Shown here piece by piece: positions 27,283-36,689 of a DNA stretch of 64,000 bases. The position numbers and the translations under genes are program-made. Below the pieces are notes generated by a model. The model was not told where the DNA came from, ran no database searches, and saw only the letters and a program-made list of their open reading frames with translations. This stretch comes from Ancrocorticia sp047602305. Its GTDB lineage: Bacteria; Actinomycetota; Actinomycetes; Actinomycetales; Actinomycetaceae. The stretch lies in contig JASGHO010000001.1 in the NCBI GenBank assembly GCA_047602305.1, forward strand, positions 2,108,001 through 2,172,000, given 5' to 3'. Every line of letters begins with the position of its first letter. Positions within the stretch are counted from its first letter, which is position 1.

Positions 27283-28122
27283 TCAATCGGTCGGCAACGA
27301 CCAGTTGTCCAACACGTGGTCGGGATTCTCGCGCAGGAACCTCTGTCTGACTTCGAGGTATTGGGTCGGTGTGATCCCGGTGAACTCCCGGAACTCGTGG
27401 CCGAAGTGAGCCTGATCGAAATAGCCTGCCTCATGGGCGAGTTCGGCCCACTCGATCGGTTCGGCAGGATTGAACGCGAGCATCGTGGTAGCGAAGCGTT
27501 GGGTGCGGGCCAGTCGCTTCGGTGTCACGCCAATCACGTCCTTGAAACGCCGCGCCAGATGCGTACTACTGACCCCCGCTGCCTCGCTGAGGTCGCCGAC
27601 CGGCATCTTCCCGTGGGTCGCTGCGATTATCGTGCTCACATGGCGGACCAGCCCTAGTCCGGGAGCCTCGCCCAGCCGCCGCAGCAGTTCCGCTTCGAGC
27701 AGCGTCAGCATCTTGTGTGGTTCGCCCGCCGCAACCAGCCGGTCCTGCAATTCGGCGATAGCAGACCGACCCCACACCTGCTCCACCGTCACCGGCCGGT
27801 CGCACAGTTCATGCGCGGGTACCCCCAGGAACGGAGCCAGTCCCCACGGTTTGACATGCACACCGACTGATCGAGTCCCCGGTGGGTAGCCGAACTCCCA
27901 CGCGCTGGTGGGAGGGGTGACCACACAGCCGTCGGCGTACGAGGCAGTCTCACGGTCGGCGCCACCGCGAATGCGGAATGGTTCCCCGAGATTGATGATG
28001 AGCAGCGCCGCCAGTGACGCCGGGAGCGTCAGCCGGGCGTACGGCGGCTCACCCTCCAAGTAGTAGAGGTCGTCGATCAGCCCGTCCAGCGGAGGTCGCG
28101 GCACTCTGGATACGTACTCCAT
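27283..28122 (-). CDS. AraC-family transcriptional regulator
   Basis: A 279-residue regulator. The N-terminal part is a cupin-like sensor, with LTLPASLAALLIINLGEPF. The C-terminal double helix-turn-helix has GKMPVGDLSEAAGVSSTHLARRF and the second AraC motif ending in GYFDQAHFGHEFREFTGITPTQY-like sequence. It is likely to control itself and the following reductase gene. ATG 28122 has AGGA ten bases upstream and is preferred over GTG 28146. It lies inside the PR1b-bracketed segment, so it was probably acquired with its neighbour. Confidence 0.9.
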   Translation of the reverse strand: MEYVSRVPRPPLDGLIDDLYYLEGEPPYARLTLPASLAALLIINLGEPFRIRGGADRETASYADGCVVTPPTSAWEFGYPPGTRSVGVHVKPWGLAPFLGVPAHELCDRPVTVEQVWGRSAIAELQDRLVAAGEPHKMLTLLEAELLRRLGEAPGLGLVRHVSTIIAATHGKMPVGDLSEAAGVSSTHLARRFKDVIGVTPKRLARTQRFATTMLAFNPAEPIEWAELAHEAGYFDQAHFGHEFREFTGITPTQYLEVRQRFLRENPDHVLDNWSLPTD

Positions 28123-28241
28123 GTAGATATTATCCTGCACGAGCACCGGGCCAGAGGTCGAGTTACCAAGATGGATTCGGCCTGTTGATCTTCAGATTTC
28201 GACCTTCCAGCCCGCGCCCAAGAGATTCTGCCCAATCCCGT

Positions 28242-28319
28242 GCCGACATCTGCCCTTAGCGTTCCATATCGCCCTTACTACGGCGATACCCAGCGCTAAG
28301 GGCAGATGTCGATGAGCCG
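28242..28319. repeat. PR1b palindromic repeat, right bracket
   Basis: Direct repeat of 26195-26272 with only a few substitutions. It ends 5 bases before the stop codon of the amino-acid permease gene, where it may also act as a terminator. Confidence 0.9.
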
Positions 28320-28324
28320 CGAAC

Positions 28325-29770
28325 CTAAGCCACCGGCCGGAAAACACCCGCACCATGGCGCCAGCGGAAGTACCCCAAGCAGATCAACGTGAACGGAATG
28401 CCGAACCACAGCGCTGCGCTCTGGTCGGGGTCGAAGGCCACGCCAACTAATGAAACAACCAGCAGCGCCAACGCCGCATACGGCAGATACGGGAAGAACG
28501 GAGAATGGTAAGCAAGATCCTCGATGCGCCCACCTTCGCGCACAAACCGACGCCGGAACGAAATATGCGACGCAACAATCGCGATCCACACCGCCACCAC
28601 GGCAAACCCTGCCACGGACACCAGCGCCAAGAAAAGACTTCCCGGCGCGACCACGCTGGAAAGCAGCGACGCCAACCCAAACAGCATCGAAATCGAGAGC
28701 GCAATAAGCGGAATACCACGCTGCGTGGTGCGCGCAAGAAGCTTCGGCGCCTGACCCTCCTCGGCGAGCGAATAGAGCATCCGCGCACAGGAGAACAGGC
28801 CCGAGTTACCCGCGGAAAGTAACGCGGTAATGATAACGAAGTTCATGATATCCGCGGCACCGGGCAACCCCACTATGTCGAACACCGTGACGAACGGACT
28901 CTCGTCCAGCCCCGCCTTCTCGAACGGCACAATGGAAGCGATAACGAAGATCGCACCGATGAAGAACACGGTCAGGCGTAGTACAGCAGTGCGGATCGCC
29001 CGCGGAATCGCCTTCTCCGGATGGCGCACCTCGCCTGCCGCAACCCCGATGAGCTCAGTGCCGGAGAACGCATAGAACACCGCCAAAATCGTAATGAAGA
29101 CGCCGCCAAAACCGGTGGGGAACAACCCCTCCGAGGTGACGAAATTCGAGAGGCCGATCGCGCCGCCGTCGACCATCGGATTAATCCCAAAAATCGCCGC
29201 GCCTCCCACAAGAATCAGCGCGAGAACCGCCACCACCTTGACGAGCGAAAGCCAGAACTCCGTCTCGCCGAACACGCGCGAGGAGATGGCGTTGATGGCG
29301 AAGAGGCCCGCCGCGAAGATCAGGCACCACGCCCACACCGGCACGCCGGGGAACCAGCGTTGCATGAGGATGCCGGACGCCGTGAACTCGCTGCCCAGGG
29401 CCACCGCCCAGCACATCCAGTACAGCCACGCGGTCGCGAAGCCCCACGCCGGGCCGAGGTTGCGCGTCGCGTACACGTGGAATCCGCCCGACACCGGATA
29501 CACCACGGCCAGCTCACCGAGGCAACTCATCACCATGTAAGCGACGACGGCGCCAATCCCGTACGCCAGCACCGCGCCGAGCGGGCCCGCCTGCGAGATG
29601 GTGTAGCCGGAGGAGACGAAGAGGCCCGAGCCAATCACGCCGCCGAGCGCAATCATCACGAGGTGGCGCGACTCCATGGTGCGGCGCAGGTTCGACTGCT
29701 CGGGGATGGGCGCGGTCGAGCCGGGTGAGCCGGAGCTGCCAGCAGTCGAGATGGAAGGTGAGGTGTCCAC
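28325..29770 (-). CDS. mmuP: S-methylmethionine/amino-acid permease (MmuP-like)
   Basis: A 481-residue APC-family permease with about twelve membrane helices. The first helix motif IALGGVIGSGLFVSSG and the GYTISQAGPLGAVLAY segment are typical of the amino-acid transporter subfamily. Its divergent neighbour is a homocysteine S-methyltransferase (MmuM). In E. coli mmuP and mmuM work together to import S-methylmethionine and use it to methylate homocysteine, so MmuP is the best specific call. Translation begins at GTG 29770 with AAGGA six bases upstream. The first 28 residues are Ser/Pro-rich. Without the neighbour, only 'amino-acid permease' could be supported. Confidence 0.78.
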   Translation of the reverse strand: MDTSPSISTAGSSGSPGSTAPIPEQSNLRRTMESRHLVMIALGGVIGSGLFVSSGYTISQAGPLGAVLAYGIGAVVAYMVMSCLGELAVVYPVSGGFHVYATRNLGPAWGFATAWLYWMCWAVALGSEFTASGILMQRWFPGVPVWAWCLIFAAGLFAINAISSRVFGETEFWLSLVKVVAVLALILVGGAAIFGINPMVDGGAIGLSNFVTSEGLFPTGFGGVFITILAVFYAFSGTELIGVAAGEVRHPEKAIPRAIRTAVLRLTVFFIGAIFVIASIVPFEKAGLDESPFVTVFDIVGLPGAADIMNFVIITALLSAGNSGLFSCARMLYSLAEEGQAPKLLARTTQRGIPLIALSISMLFGLASLLSSVVAPGSLFLALVSVAGFAVVAVWIAIVASHISFRRRFVREGGRIEDLAYHSPFFPYLPYAALALLVVSLVGVAFDPDQSAALWFGIPFTLICLGYFRWRHGAGVFRPVA

Positions 29771-30153
29771 GGGAGTTCCTTGCGATCAAGCCGTTAGTTT
29801 GCACTAAACCTATAGGGAATATGGATTATCTGCATTGCGGGCCGGATGGTGGATGGGACACCGCCGTTCGAGGCGGCACTTCCTTTCGAGATGGCACGGT
29901 TCGGGCGATTCGCCGGACGTATCCTCGACGTATGGCAGTTGAGTCTTTTTCCAACGACGACGGCGTCGCGAACCACAACGGTGTAGCGGCACCGGCTTCG
30001 AACGGGACACCAGCACCAGTTTCGTTCGGCACTTCGGCACGCGGGCAAGAATTGGCACGAGTTTCCTCAACACCGTTGGTTTCAGCCCACCCCGCCTCGG
30101 ATTCACCACACCCCGCCTCGGATTCACCCCCGGCGGAGGAGGTCGTTTCTTCG

Positions 30154-31125
30154 ATGGATCGAGGGTTGGTTTCAGCTTCACATACCGCGTTCCGTTCGTT
30201 CCAGGAGCGGCTGCGGGAGAGCAGCCACGGTATGGTGCTCGATGGCGGCTTGGGGACTCACCTGGCGGATCGCGGCAACGACATCTCCGATGCGCTCTGG
30301 TCCGCGCGGATTCTGCGCAACAATCCCGATGAGGTACGAGCCGCTCACGAGGACTTCTTCCGCGCCGGAGCACAGGTTGCCACCACATGCTCATACCAGG
30401 TGACCTTCGATGGTCTGGCGCAGGCCGGTGCATCGCGCGCAGAGACAGAGGAACTGCTGCGCGCCTCGGTGCGCCTGGCCCGCGAGGCGGCGGAGTCAAT
30501 TAGAGACGCACCGCGCCTCGTCGCGGCGTCGATCGGTCCTTACGGCGCGGGCCCGGGTCAGGGCACCGAATACGACGGCGCCTATCGCCTCACCGCTGCC
30601 GAGCTCGCCGCCTGGCACCGCCCGCGGCTGGAGATTCTTGCCAACACAGACGCCGACTTCCTCCTCGCCGAAACCATCCCCAGCATCCTGGAGGTCGAGG
30701 CCCTGACCTCTGAGTTCGCACGAATCGAGAAACCCGCGATCCTCAGCATCACAGTCGCGGACGGCAGGCTGCGCGACGGCAGCTCCCTGGAGGATGTCGC
30801 CACCATCGTATCGGGATCAAAACTCGCCGGGCTCGGGATCAACTGCTGCACCACCGCCGACGCCCTCACCGCACTCCGCGTCCTCGCCCCACTCTGCGAC
30901 CTCCCCATGGCCGTGTACCCGAACAGCGGGGAATCATGGGATCACGTCGTGCGCCAGTGGATGGGAGATGAAGAGGAAATCTCACTCATCAGCTCAGTTC
31001 CCGCACTCATCGCGGCAGGAGCCCACCTCATCGGCGGCTGCTGCCGGGTCACGCCCCAGCACATCGCCGCCATCGCGGCTCACGTCTGCTCTCAAAGAGG
31101 CGCAGATCTGTCCCCAAAGAATTGA
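30154..31125 (+). CDS. mmuM: Homocysteine S-methyltransferase
   Basis: A 323-residue protein methylating homocysteine to methionine with S-methylmethionine. N-terminal MVLDGGLGTHLADRG, and the zinc-binding cysteines in GINCCTT and IGGCCRVTP, define the family. The frame is open from 29725, which would add 143 low-complexity residues (repeat PHPASDSP). The ATG at 30154 is chosen because AGGAGG lies eleven bases upstream and the resulting length matches the roughly 310-residue family. It is divergent from the MmuP-like permease. Its last codons and stop lie inside PR2 copy 1. Confidence 0.9.
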   Translation: MDRGLVSASHTAFRSFQERLRESSHGMVLDGGLGTHLADRGNDISDALWSARILRNNPDEVRAAHEDFFRAGAQVATTCSYQVTFDGLAQAGASRAETEELLRASVRLAREAAESIRDAPRLVAASIGPYGAGPGQGTEYDGAYRLTAAELAAWHRPRLEILANTDADFLLAETIPSILEVEALTSEFARIEKPAILSITVADGRLRDGSSLEDVATIVSGSKLAGLGINCCTTADALTALRVLAPLCDLPMAVYPNSGESWDHVVRQWMGDEEEISLISSVPALIAAGAHLIGGCCRVTPQHIAAIAAHVCSQRGADLSPKN

Positions 31126-31197
31126 GGAAAATGGAAAGGATTGAGCCCGGCAACACGTCCACGCGGCTCAATCCTTTCCAAAAAGCTCAACCCTTTG
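31115..31197. repeat. Palindromic repeat PR2, copy 1
   Basis: An 83-bp element matching 37006-37088 in direct orientation. The inner arms GGAAAGGATTGAGCC and GGCTCAATCCTTTCC pair perfectly around CGGCAACACGTCCACGC. The outer arms begin CAAAGAATTGAG. The mmuM stop codon (31123-31125) is within it. It also lies downstream of the opp operon on the other strand. Confidence 0.92.
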
Positions 31198-31250
31198 ATG
31201 GCTCTTCCATCCCTTCGCCCACCGCCGCCACGAAAGCGCCCACCACAGCC

Positions 31251-32015
31251 TCACAGCACCGGGATGGCCGCCAGAAGATCGCGCGTATAGTCCGACTTCG
31301 GTGCCTCAAGAATCCCCCGCGTCTCGCCGGATTCCACCACGCGCCCGTGCCGCAGCACCACGGTCTCCTCGCACAGCTGCCCCACCAGCGCGATATCGTG
31401 ACTGACCATCAGCATGGTCAGCCCGAGTCTTTCCTTCAAGTCAGCCAGCAGCTTGATGAGCTGGGCTTTCACCGACACGTCGAGGGCACTGACCGGCTCG
31501 TCGGCCACCAGCAGCTGCGGGTTCGGGGCCAGGGCACGCGCAATCGCAATGCGCTGCCGCTGCCCACCGGAGAATTGCGCCGGATAGCGATCGCCCATGT
31601 CCGGGTCGAGTCCCACCCACTCCATCACCTCGTGCACGCGCTCACGATGATTCCCGGGAACACCCAGCGACCGCAGCGGCTCGGCAATAATCCGCCCGAC
31701 ACTCATCCGCGGATCCAGCGAGGAGCGCGGGTCCTGAAACACCATCTGCACCTGACGCCGGAAGTCCTTCATCCGCGCGCGATCGCGCCGCGGCAGCGGC
31801 TCGCCCTTCCACAGCACCTCGCCCGCGCTCGGATCGTCAAGCCCGAGCAGCAGGTTGAGAATAGTAGATTTCCCGGCGCCCGACTCGCCCACAATCCCGC
31901 AACTGCGCCCCCGCGTCACCTCCAGGCTCACGTCCGCCAGCGCATGCGTCTCCTTCGCGCGCGACCGGTACACCCGGCTCACCCCGCGCAGCTCCAGCAG
32001 AGTTCCGTCACTCAT
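31251..32015 (-). CDS. oppF: Oligopeptide ABC transporter ATPase OppF/DppF
   Basis: A 254-residue ATPase with Walker A GESGAGKST, signature FSGGQRQRIAIARAL and Walker B LLVADEPVSALD. It is the second ATPase of a peptide importer whose genes run oppA-B-C-D-F on this strand. ATG 32015 overlaps the oppD stop and has GGGGAG just upstream. Most OppF proteins end with a solute-binding extension near the C-terminus (zinc-cluster-like CxxxC). Here the C-terminus is short, which resembles nickel/dipeptide DppF types. Confidence 0.88.
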   Translation of the reverse strand: MSDGTLLELRGVSRVYRSRAKETHALADVSLEVTRGRSCGIVGESGAGKSTILNLLLGLDDPSAGEVLWKGEPLPRRDRARMKDFRRQVQMVFQDPRSSLDPRMSVGRIIAEPLRSLGVPGNHRERVHEVMEWVGLDPDMGDRYPAQFSGGQRQRIAIARALAPNPQLLVADEPVSALDVSVKAQLIKLLADLKERLGLTMLMVSHDIALVGQLCEETVVLRHGRVVESGETRGILEAPKSDYTRDLLAAIPVL

Positions 32016-33000
32016 CGCTCTCCCCTTCACTGCCCGTTTTATTGTCGACGACGACGTCCGCGCCCCGCCCACGAACCGAACCACCGGTACCATCGCCGCC
32101 AGTACTTACCGAACCACCAGCACCCGAACGGCCCGTCCGGACGTCTCCAACACCAACAGATTCACCAACACCAGCCGCACCGCCACCAACACCCTCACCC
32201 AAACCCCGGCGCGCGCTGCGCCCCGGAATGTAGTTGACCTCGACGGCCGACTGGATGAGATGCTTCGTGTACTCCTGCTCGGGCGCGCTCAAACCCGCCG
32301 CAACGGTCGTCTGCTCCACCACTTCACCATGGCGCATAACAATAAGATCGTCCGCCACCTTCGCGATGACCGGCAGATCGTGGCTGATGAAGATCAGCGT
32401 GGTCCCGAGCTTCTCCACCAGCGACGCCAGCAATTCCAGCACCTCGGCTTGAACGGTGGCGTCCAGCGCCGTCGTCGGCTCGTCGGCAATAATCACGTCT
32501 GGTTCGCAGGCGAGTGCCATCGCGAGCGCCACGCGCTGGCGTTGCCCGCCCGAGAGCTGCCACGGGAATGACCCAGCAATCCGCTCTGCCTCCTCCAATG
32601 CCACCAGCTTGAGCAGCTCGGTCACGCGCGCCGCGGCTGCCTTCTTATCCAATCCACGATGCAGCCGCAACGGCCCGGCAATCTGCCGCCCCACTTTCAT
32701 GAGCGGATCCAAGGCCGTGAGCGGCTCCTGGAACACCATGGCGATCTTGCTGCCGCGGATGCGCCGCAGCTGCGAATCTGGCAGGCCAAGGATCTCTTCG
32801 CCGTCCAGCAGCACGGATCCGGTAGCCTTCATCCCCTCGGGAAGCAGCCCGAGCACCGCCAGCGAGCTCATCGACTTACCGGACCCGGACTCGCCAATAA
32901 TGCCCAGGCGCCCGCCGCTTTCCACCTCCCACGAGCAGTTCTTGAGTATCTCGCGCCCCGACGATGTCACAACGTTGAGGTTCTTCACTACCAGACTCAT
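32008..33000 (-). CDS. oppD: Oligopeptide ABC transporter ATPase OppD/DppD
   Basis: A 330-residue ATPase: Walker A GESGSGKSMSS, signature LSGGQRQRVALAMAL, Walker B VIIADEPTTALD. It powers peptide import with OppF. Beyond the normal end near EVNYIPG (about residue 255) it carries a 75-residue Gly/Val/Ser-rich tail (GVGGGAAGVGESVGVGD-type), unusual for the family and built of degenerate short repeats. Its start overlaps oppC by 4 bases. Confidence 0.9.
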   Translation of the reverse strand: MSLVVKNLNVVTSSGREILKNCSWEVESGGRLGIIGESGSGKSMSSLAVLGLLPEGMKATGSVLLDGEEILGLPDSQLRRIRGSKIAMVFQEPLTALDPLMKVGRQIAGPLRLHRGLDKKAAAARVTELLKLVALEEAERIAGSFPWQLSGGQRQRVALAMALACEPDVIIADEPTTALDATVQAEVLELLASLVEKLGTTLIFISHDLPVIAKVADDLIVMRHGEVVEQTTVAAGLSAPEQEYTKHLIQSAVEVNYIPGRSARRGLGEGVGGGAAGVGESVGVGDVRTGRSGAGGSVSTGGDGTGGSVRGRGADVVVDNKTGSEGESDE

Positions 33001-33872
33001 CGGTCACCTCGCAGGGTCGGGTCGGTGTAGTCGCGGATGCCGTCGCCGAGCAGGTTCAGCCCGAGCACGGTCCACGCGATTGCGAAGCCGGGCGCCAGCG
33101 CGCCGATTGGCTGCACCAGCACCGTGGACTGCGCTTCCAGCAGCATCCGCCCCCAGCTCGCCACCGGAGGTGGCGCGCCCAGCCCGAGGTAGGAGAGGGA
33201 CGCCTCGGCCAGAATCGCCGACCCCGCCAGCAGCATCAACTGCACCAGCAGCATCGGGTAGATGTTCGGCAACACGTGAATCCACACGATGCCCCACCAG
33301 CCTGTTCCCGAGGTGCGAGCGGCACGAACATAGTCCTCGCGCAGCACGCGCGCGATGTTCACCCTGGTCACGCGCGCAATCACCGCGGATCCGGAAATAC
33401 CGATCGCCAGAATCGCCGAGCTCAGCGACGCCCCGCGCACGGTCACCACGAGCATTGCGAGCAGCAGCGTGGGGAAGGCGATCATGATGTCGATGACTTT
33501 CGAGACGCCGGCGTCGAGCCACCACACCGTCGCGGCCGCCACCACACCCAGAATCAATCCGAGAATCCCAGCCACAATAATGGTACAAACGGCCACGATG
33601 AGCGCCGACGTCGCCCCCGCAATGAACTGGCTGAACAGATCGCGCCCCAGCTTGTCCGTCCCCAGCCAGAAGTCCGCGGACGGCCCGGTGAGGCGGCCGC
33701 CGTCGCCGGTCGATTCGAGCGAAAACGGGGTCCAGAACGCGGCGACGATCCCCACCGCAACCACCACGGCAACCATCAGACCGCCGGCGATGAGCGACGG
33801 CGAGATCGGGCGACGACGGCGCCGGGTCACCCCCAGCTTTCCCGTCACCTCCGTTGGCATGTCCAGGCTCAC
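32997..33872 (-). CDS. oppC: Oligopeptide ABC transporter permease OppC/DppC
   Basis: A 291-residue inner-membrane permease with one N-terminal helix and five more in the BPD_transp_1 domain. The EAA-type loop reads VRAARTSGTGWWGIVWIHVLPN. It forms the channel with OppB. The start overlaps the oppB stop by 4 bases, and the stop overlaps oppD, so the operon is tightly coupled. Confidence 0.92.
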   Translation of the reverse strand: MSLDMPTEVTGKLGVTRRRRRPISPSLIAGGLMVAVVVAVGIVAAFWTPFSLESTGDGGRLTGPSADFWLGTDKLGRDLFSQFIAGATSALIVAVCTIIVAGILGLILGVVAAATVWWLDAGVSKVIDIMIAFPTLLLAMLVVTVRGASLSSAILAIGISGSAVIARVTRVNIARVLREDYVRAARTSGTGWWGIVWIHVLPNIYPMLLVQLMLLAGSAILAEASLSYLGLGAPPPVASWGRMLLEAQSTVLVQPIGALAPGFAIAWTVLGLNLLGDGIRDYTDPTLRGDR

Positions 33873-34846
33873 GATGCACCTCCTCGCGAGAATTGCAGGC
33901 GCGGGTCGATGGCCCGCTGAATAAGATCGACGACGGTGTTGAGCACCAGCACCACCGCGGTGAGCAGCATGACGAGGTTTTGCACCACGGGGAGGTCGCG
34001 CGCCTGTACCGAGGTGAGGAGCAGCTGGCCAAGCCCGGGAAGTGCAAAAACGTTCTCGATAACAACCGCGCCGAGCAGCGAGGTTCCCAGCTCAATGCCA
34101 AGAATCGCCACCACCGGGACGGTGGCGTTGCGCAGTCCGTGGCGCATAAGCGCCTGGGTGCGCGAGTAGCCGAGGGAGCGGGCGGTGCGCATGTAGTCGG
34201 CTTCGAGCACGTCGATCACGGAAGAGCGCACGAATCGAATCATCGTGGCGCTCATGGCAATCGCGATCGTCACCACCGGGAGTACCAGCGCGCGGAAGGC
34301 TGCGGCCGGGTCGCCCCAACCCTGCCGCGGGAAGTTGCCGGAAGGGAACCAACCCAACTGCAGCGCGAAAATCCACACGAGGATAACGCCCACCCAGAAC
34401 ACCGGCACGGCCAGGCCCAGCTGGGACGCGCCGGATACGAACAGCCCGATCGGCGACTTCCGCTTCGTCGCCGCAATAATTCCAATCGGCGTGGAGATCA
34501 ACACGGATACCAGGAACGCCGTCACGGACAGCGGCACCGTGATCGTCAGCCGATGCGAGATCAGCTCGCCGAATGGCATCCGCGACACGAACGACTCGCT
34601 CTGCCCGCTCAGCAGGTCACGCAGCCAGGTCCAGTACTGAATCCACAGCGGCTGGTCGGTGCCCAGCTCCTTGCGCAGCTGCTCCAGCTGGTCCTGCGTG
34701 GCGCCCACACCGAGGCTCGCGCTGGAATCGCCCGGCAGCAGCCGCAGCACCAGAAAAATAATGATCGACGCAAGAAAGAGCGACACCAGCAGCGACGCCA
34801 CCCGTTTGAGCACAAAAAGCGTCGAGGTCAGCCAACGATTGTGCAC
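33869..34846 (-). CDS. oppB: Oligopeptide ABC transporter permease OppB/DppB
   Basis: A 325-residue permease with an N-terminal helix (LLVSLFLASIIIFLVLRLLPGD) and the EAA loop TARSLGYSRTQALMRHGLRN. It is the first membrane gene of the import operon. It follows oppA after a 300-base spacer filled by a convergent PRX repeat pair, which may uncouple it from the highly expressed binding protein gene. Confidence 0.92.
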   Translation of the reverse strand: MHNRWLTSTLFVLKRVASLLVSLFLASIIIFLVLRLLPGDSSASLGVGATQDQLEQLRKELGTDQPLWIQYWTWLRDLLSGQSESFVSRMPFGELISHRLTITVPLSVTAFLVSVLISTPIGIIAATKRKSPIGLFVSGASQLGLAVPVFWVGVILVWIFALQLGWFPSGNFPRQGWGDPAAAFRALVLPVVTIAIAMSATMIRFVRSSVIDVLEADYMRTARSLGYSRTQALMRHGLRNATVPVVAILGIELGTSLLGAVVIENVFALPGLGQLLLTSVQARDLPVVQNLVMLLTAVVLVLNTVVDLIQRAIDPRLQFSRGGAS

Positions 34847-34934
34847 GAGACCTCCTCTGGCCTGTCAGCCGGTTGAGTGCGGAAAGCCGGTGGATGATCC
34901 GCCGGGCTGGGTACGAAATAACGGAATAGGGGGC

Positions 34935-35136
34935 GACGACGAAATCCGAAGCGTGAGTTCTCAAACGCACGGCTGAGTACGAGGAAGTCGGCTGTCATCG
35001 AAGATGCCCGACGACGACGTGACTCACCAACGAGGTAACGTCACTTCGTCGCAGGGCCGGGCGGTAAACCCGCAGCCGACTTCCTCATCCTCCGTTACGT
35101 CAGCAAGCTGACGCACGTCGGATTTCGTCGTCGTCG
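34935..35136. repeat. Convergent PRX repeat pair between oppA and oppB
   Basis: A forward PRX copy (34935-34994: GACGACGAAATCCGA...GAGGAAGTCGGCTG) and a reverse copy (35073-35136). The variable hairpins centre on TT: GCGTGAG-TT-CTCAAACGC and GTCAGC-TT-GCTGAC. Between them is another palindrome, CGACGACGTGAC...GTCACTTCGTCG. The whole region can fold into one large structure in the transcript of the opp operon. Confidence 0.88.
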
Positions 35137-35150
35137 CCCTACCGTATTCC

Positions 35151-36689
35151 CTAGTTGGACTTGACGATGTTGGCCACGTAGAAGGGCTCGGCGGCCTTGT
35201 CGGGCGAGTAGCCGGTCACGCCGGCGCGGGCGATGCGGATCTGCGGGGCCTGGAAAAGCCACGCGGACGGCGCCTCGGTGGCGATGATCTTGGACAGGTC
35301 GTGGATGGCCTTGGTCTGTTCCTCGTCGGAGGAGGCCTCATCGGAGGCCGTCTTGAGGGCCTGGACTTCGGCGTTGTCGTACTGCCAGTAGAAATCGGGG
35401 TTGGCGTACCAGAGGATATCGCGCGGATTGTTGTGATTCATCAGCGTGGTGGCGTAATCCTTGTTGGTGTACACCTTCTCGTACCAGGTCGAGTCGTCGA
35501 TCGGGGCCGGCTTGAGGGTGACGCCCACGGCGGCGAGATCGGACTTGAGCTGCTGCACGATGATTTCTTCGGTGCTGCCGGCCACGTAGGTGATGTCGAA
35601 GGAGAGGTTCGTGGCGCCCGCATCGGCGAGGAGCTTCTTGGCGGCCTCCGGGTCGTAGGCGTGGATCTCGGCGAACGAGGCGTCATACCAGGGCTCGGTC
35701 ACGGGCGGCATCGAACCGATGACCACACCGTAATCGCCCCACACCGCGGAGCGGATGGCCTCGCGGCCAATCGCCTTGTACAGCGCCTGGCGCACGCGCA
35801 CGTCCGTGAACGGCTCCGTCTTGTTGTTGAAGGTCCACAGCCACTTCTTGATGGAGTTGCCGTCCGTCACGGTGTAGTCCGCGTTGCCTTCGAACTGGGC
35901 GAGCTGATCCGGGCTCTCCTGCTGAATCACCAGGTCAATGGCGTTGGTGAGCAGGGCATTGTTGAGCGCGGTCTCGTCGGTGAAGAACTGGAAGGTGACG
36001 CCGCCATTCTTGGCGGGATCGCCCCAGTAGTTCTCGTTGGGGACGAGGGTGAGGTGATCGCCCTGCACCCACTCTTCGAGCTGGTAGGGGCCGGTGCCGT
36101 TGTCGGAGTTGTTCTCGGTGTCGCCGTCCTTGACGATGGTTACGGAGGCGAGGAAGAAGGGCAGCGAGTGGCTGCGGTTCTTCACTGTGAGCACGAGGGT
36201 GGCGTCATCCGGGGTGGCGACGTCGGAGATGACACGCAGGTCGGATGCGCGCGCCAGCTTCGACTCCGGCCCGATCGCCTCCGAGATCGACCACGCGGCG
36301 TCCTTCGAGGTGAGCGGCGTGCCGTCATGGAAGGTGACATCCGGGCGGATGTGGAAGGTGTAGGTGAGGCCGTCCTCGGACACGTCGAAGGATTCGGCCA
36401 GCGTGTTGATGACCTCGCCCTTGTCGTCAATGGAGGTCAGACCCTCGTAGACGTTGCGGGTGGTGGTTTCGGCGAGACCCGACGATCCGCCCACGTTGCG
36501 CTGAAGACTGGTGAGTTCGTTCGTGGTGCCGATGATGATTTCTTCGGCGGTGGTTCCCGCGGATGCTGCGGGGGCGCCGGATTCGCCGGAGCTGGAGGAA
36601 TCGCCGTTACCACCACATGCTGCGAGGAAAAGCGAAGCGGCAAGGGTGGCCCCTATGCCCAACTTGCGAAAACGTCTGGGCGATGACAT
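35151..36689 (-). CDS. oppA: Oligopeptide-binding lipoprotein OppA/DppA
   Basis: A 512-residue extracytoplasmic solute-binding protein of the SBP_bac_5 family. The signal peptide ends in lipobox LAAC (cysteine about residue 25), followed by a Gly/Ser linker. Family motifs include YTFHIRPDVTFHDGTPLTSKD. It delivers peptides to OppBC. Start ATG 36689 has AAAGG seven bases upstream; the frame is open to 36776. It is the first gene of the opp operon. Confidence 0.92.
   Translation of the reverse strand: MSSPRRFRKLGIGATLAASLFLAACGGNGDSSSSGESGAPAASAGTTAEEIIIGTTNELTSLQRNVGGSSGLAETTTRNVYEGLTSIDDKGEVINTLAESFDVSEDGLTYTFHIRPDVTFHDGTPLTSKDAAWSISEAIGPESKLARASDLRVISDVATPDDATLVLTVKNRSHSLPFFLASVTIVKDGDTENNSDNGTGPYQLEEWVQGDHLTLVPNENYWGDPAKNGGVTFQFFTDETALNNALLTNAIDLVIQQESPDQLAQFEGNADYTVTDGNSIKKWLWTFNNKTEPFTDVRVRQALYKAIGREAIRSAVWGDYGVVIGSMPPVTEPWYDASFAEIHAYDPEAAKKLLADAGATNLSFDITYVAGSTEEIIVQQLKSDLAAVGVTLKPAPIDDSTWYEKVYTNKDYATTLMNHNNPRDILWYANPDFYWQYDNAEVQALKTASDEASSDEEQTKAIHDLSKIIATEAPSAWLFQAPQIRIARAGVTGYSPDKAAEPFYVANIVKSN

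Noticed and set aside
31115..31197. PR2 as an intrinsic terminator
   Set aside because: The stem is strong but no T-tract follows on the plus strand, and on the minus strand the T-run precedes the stem.
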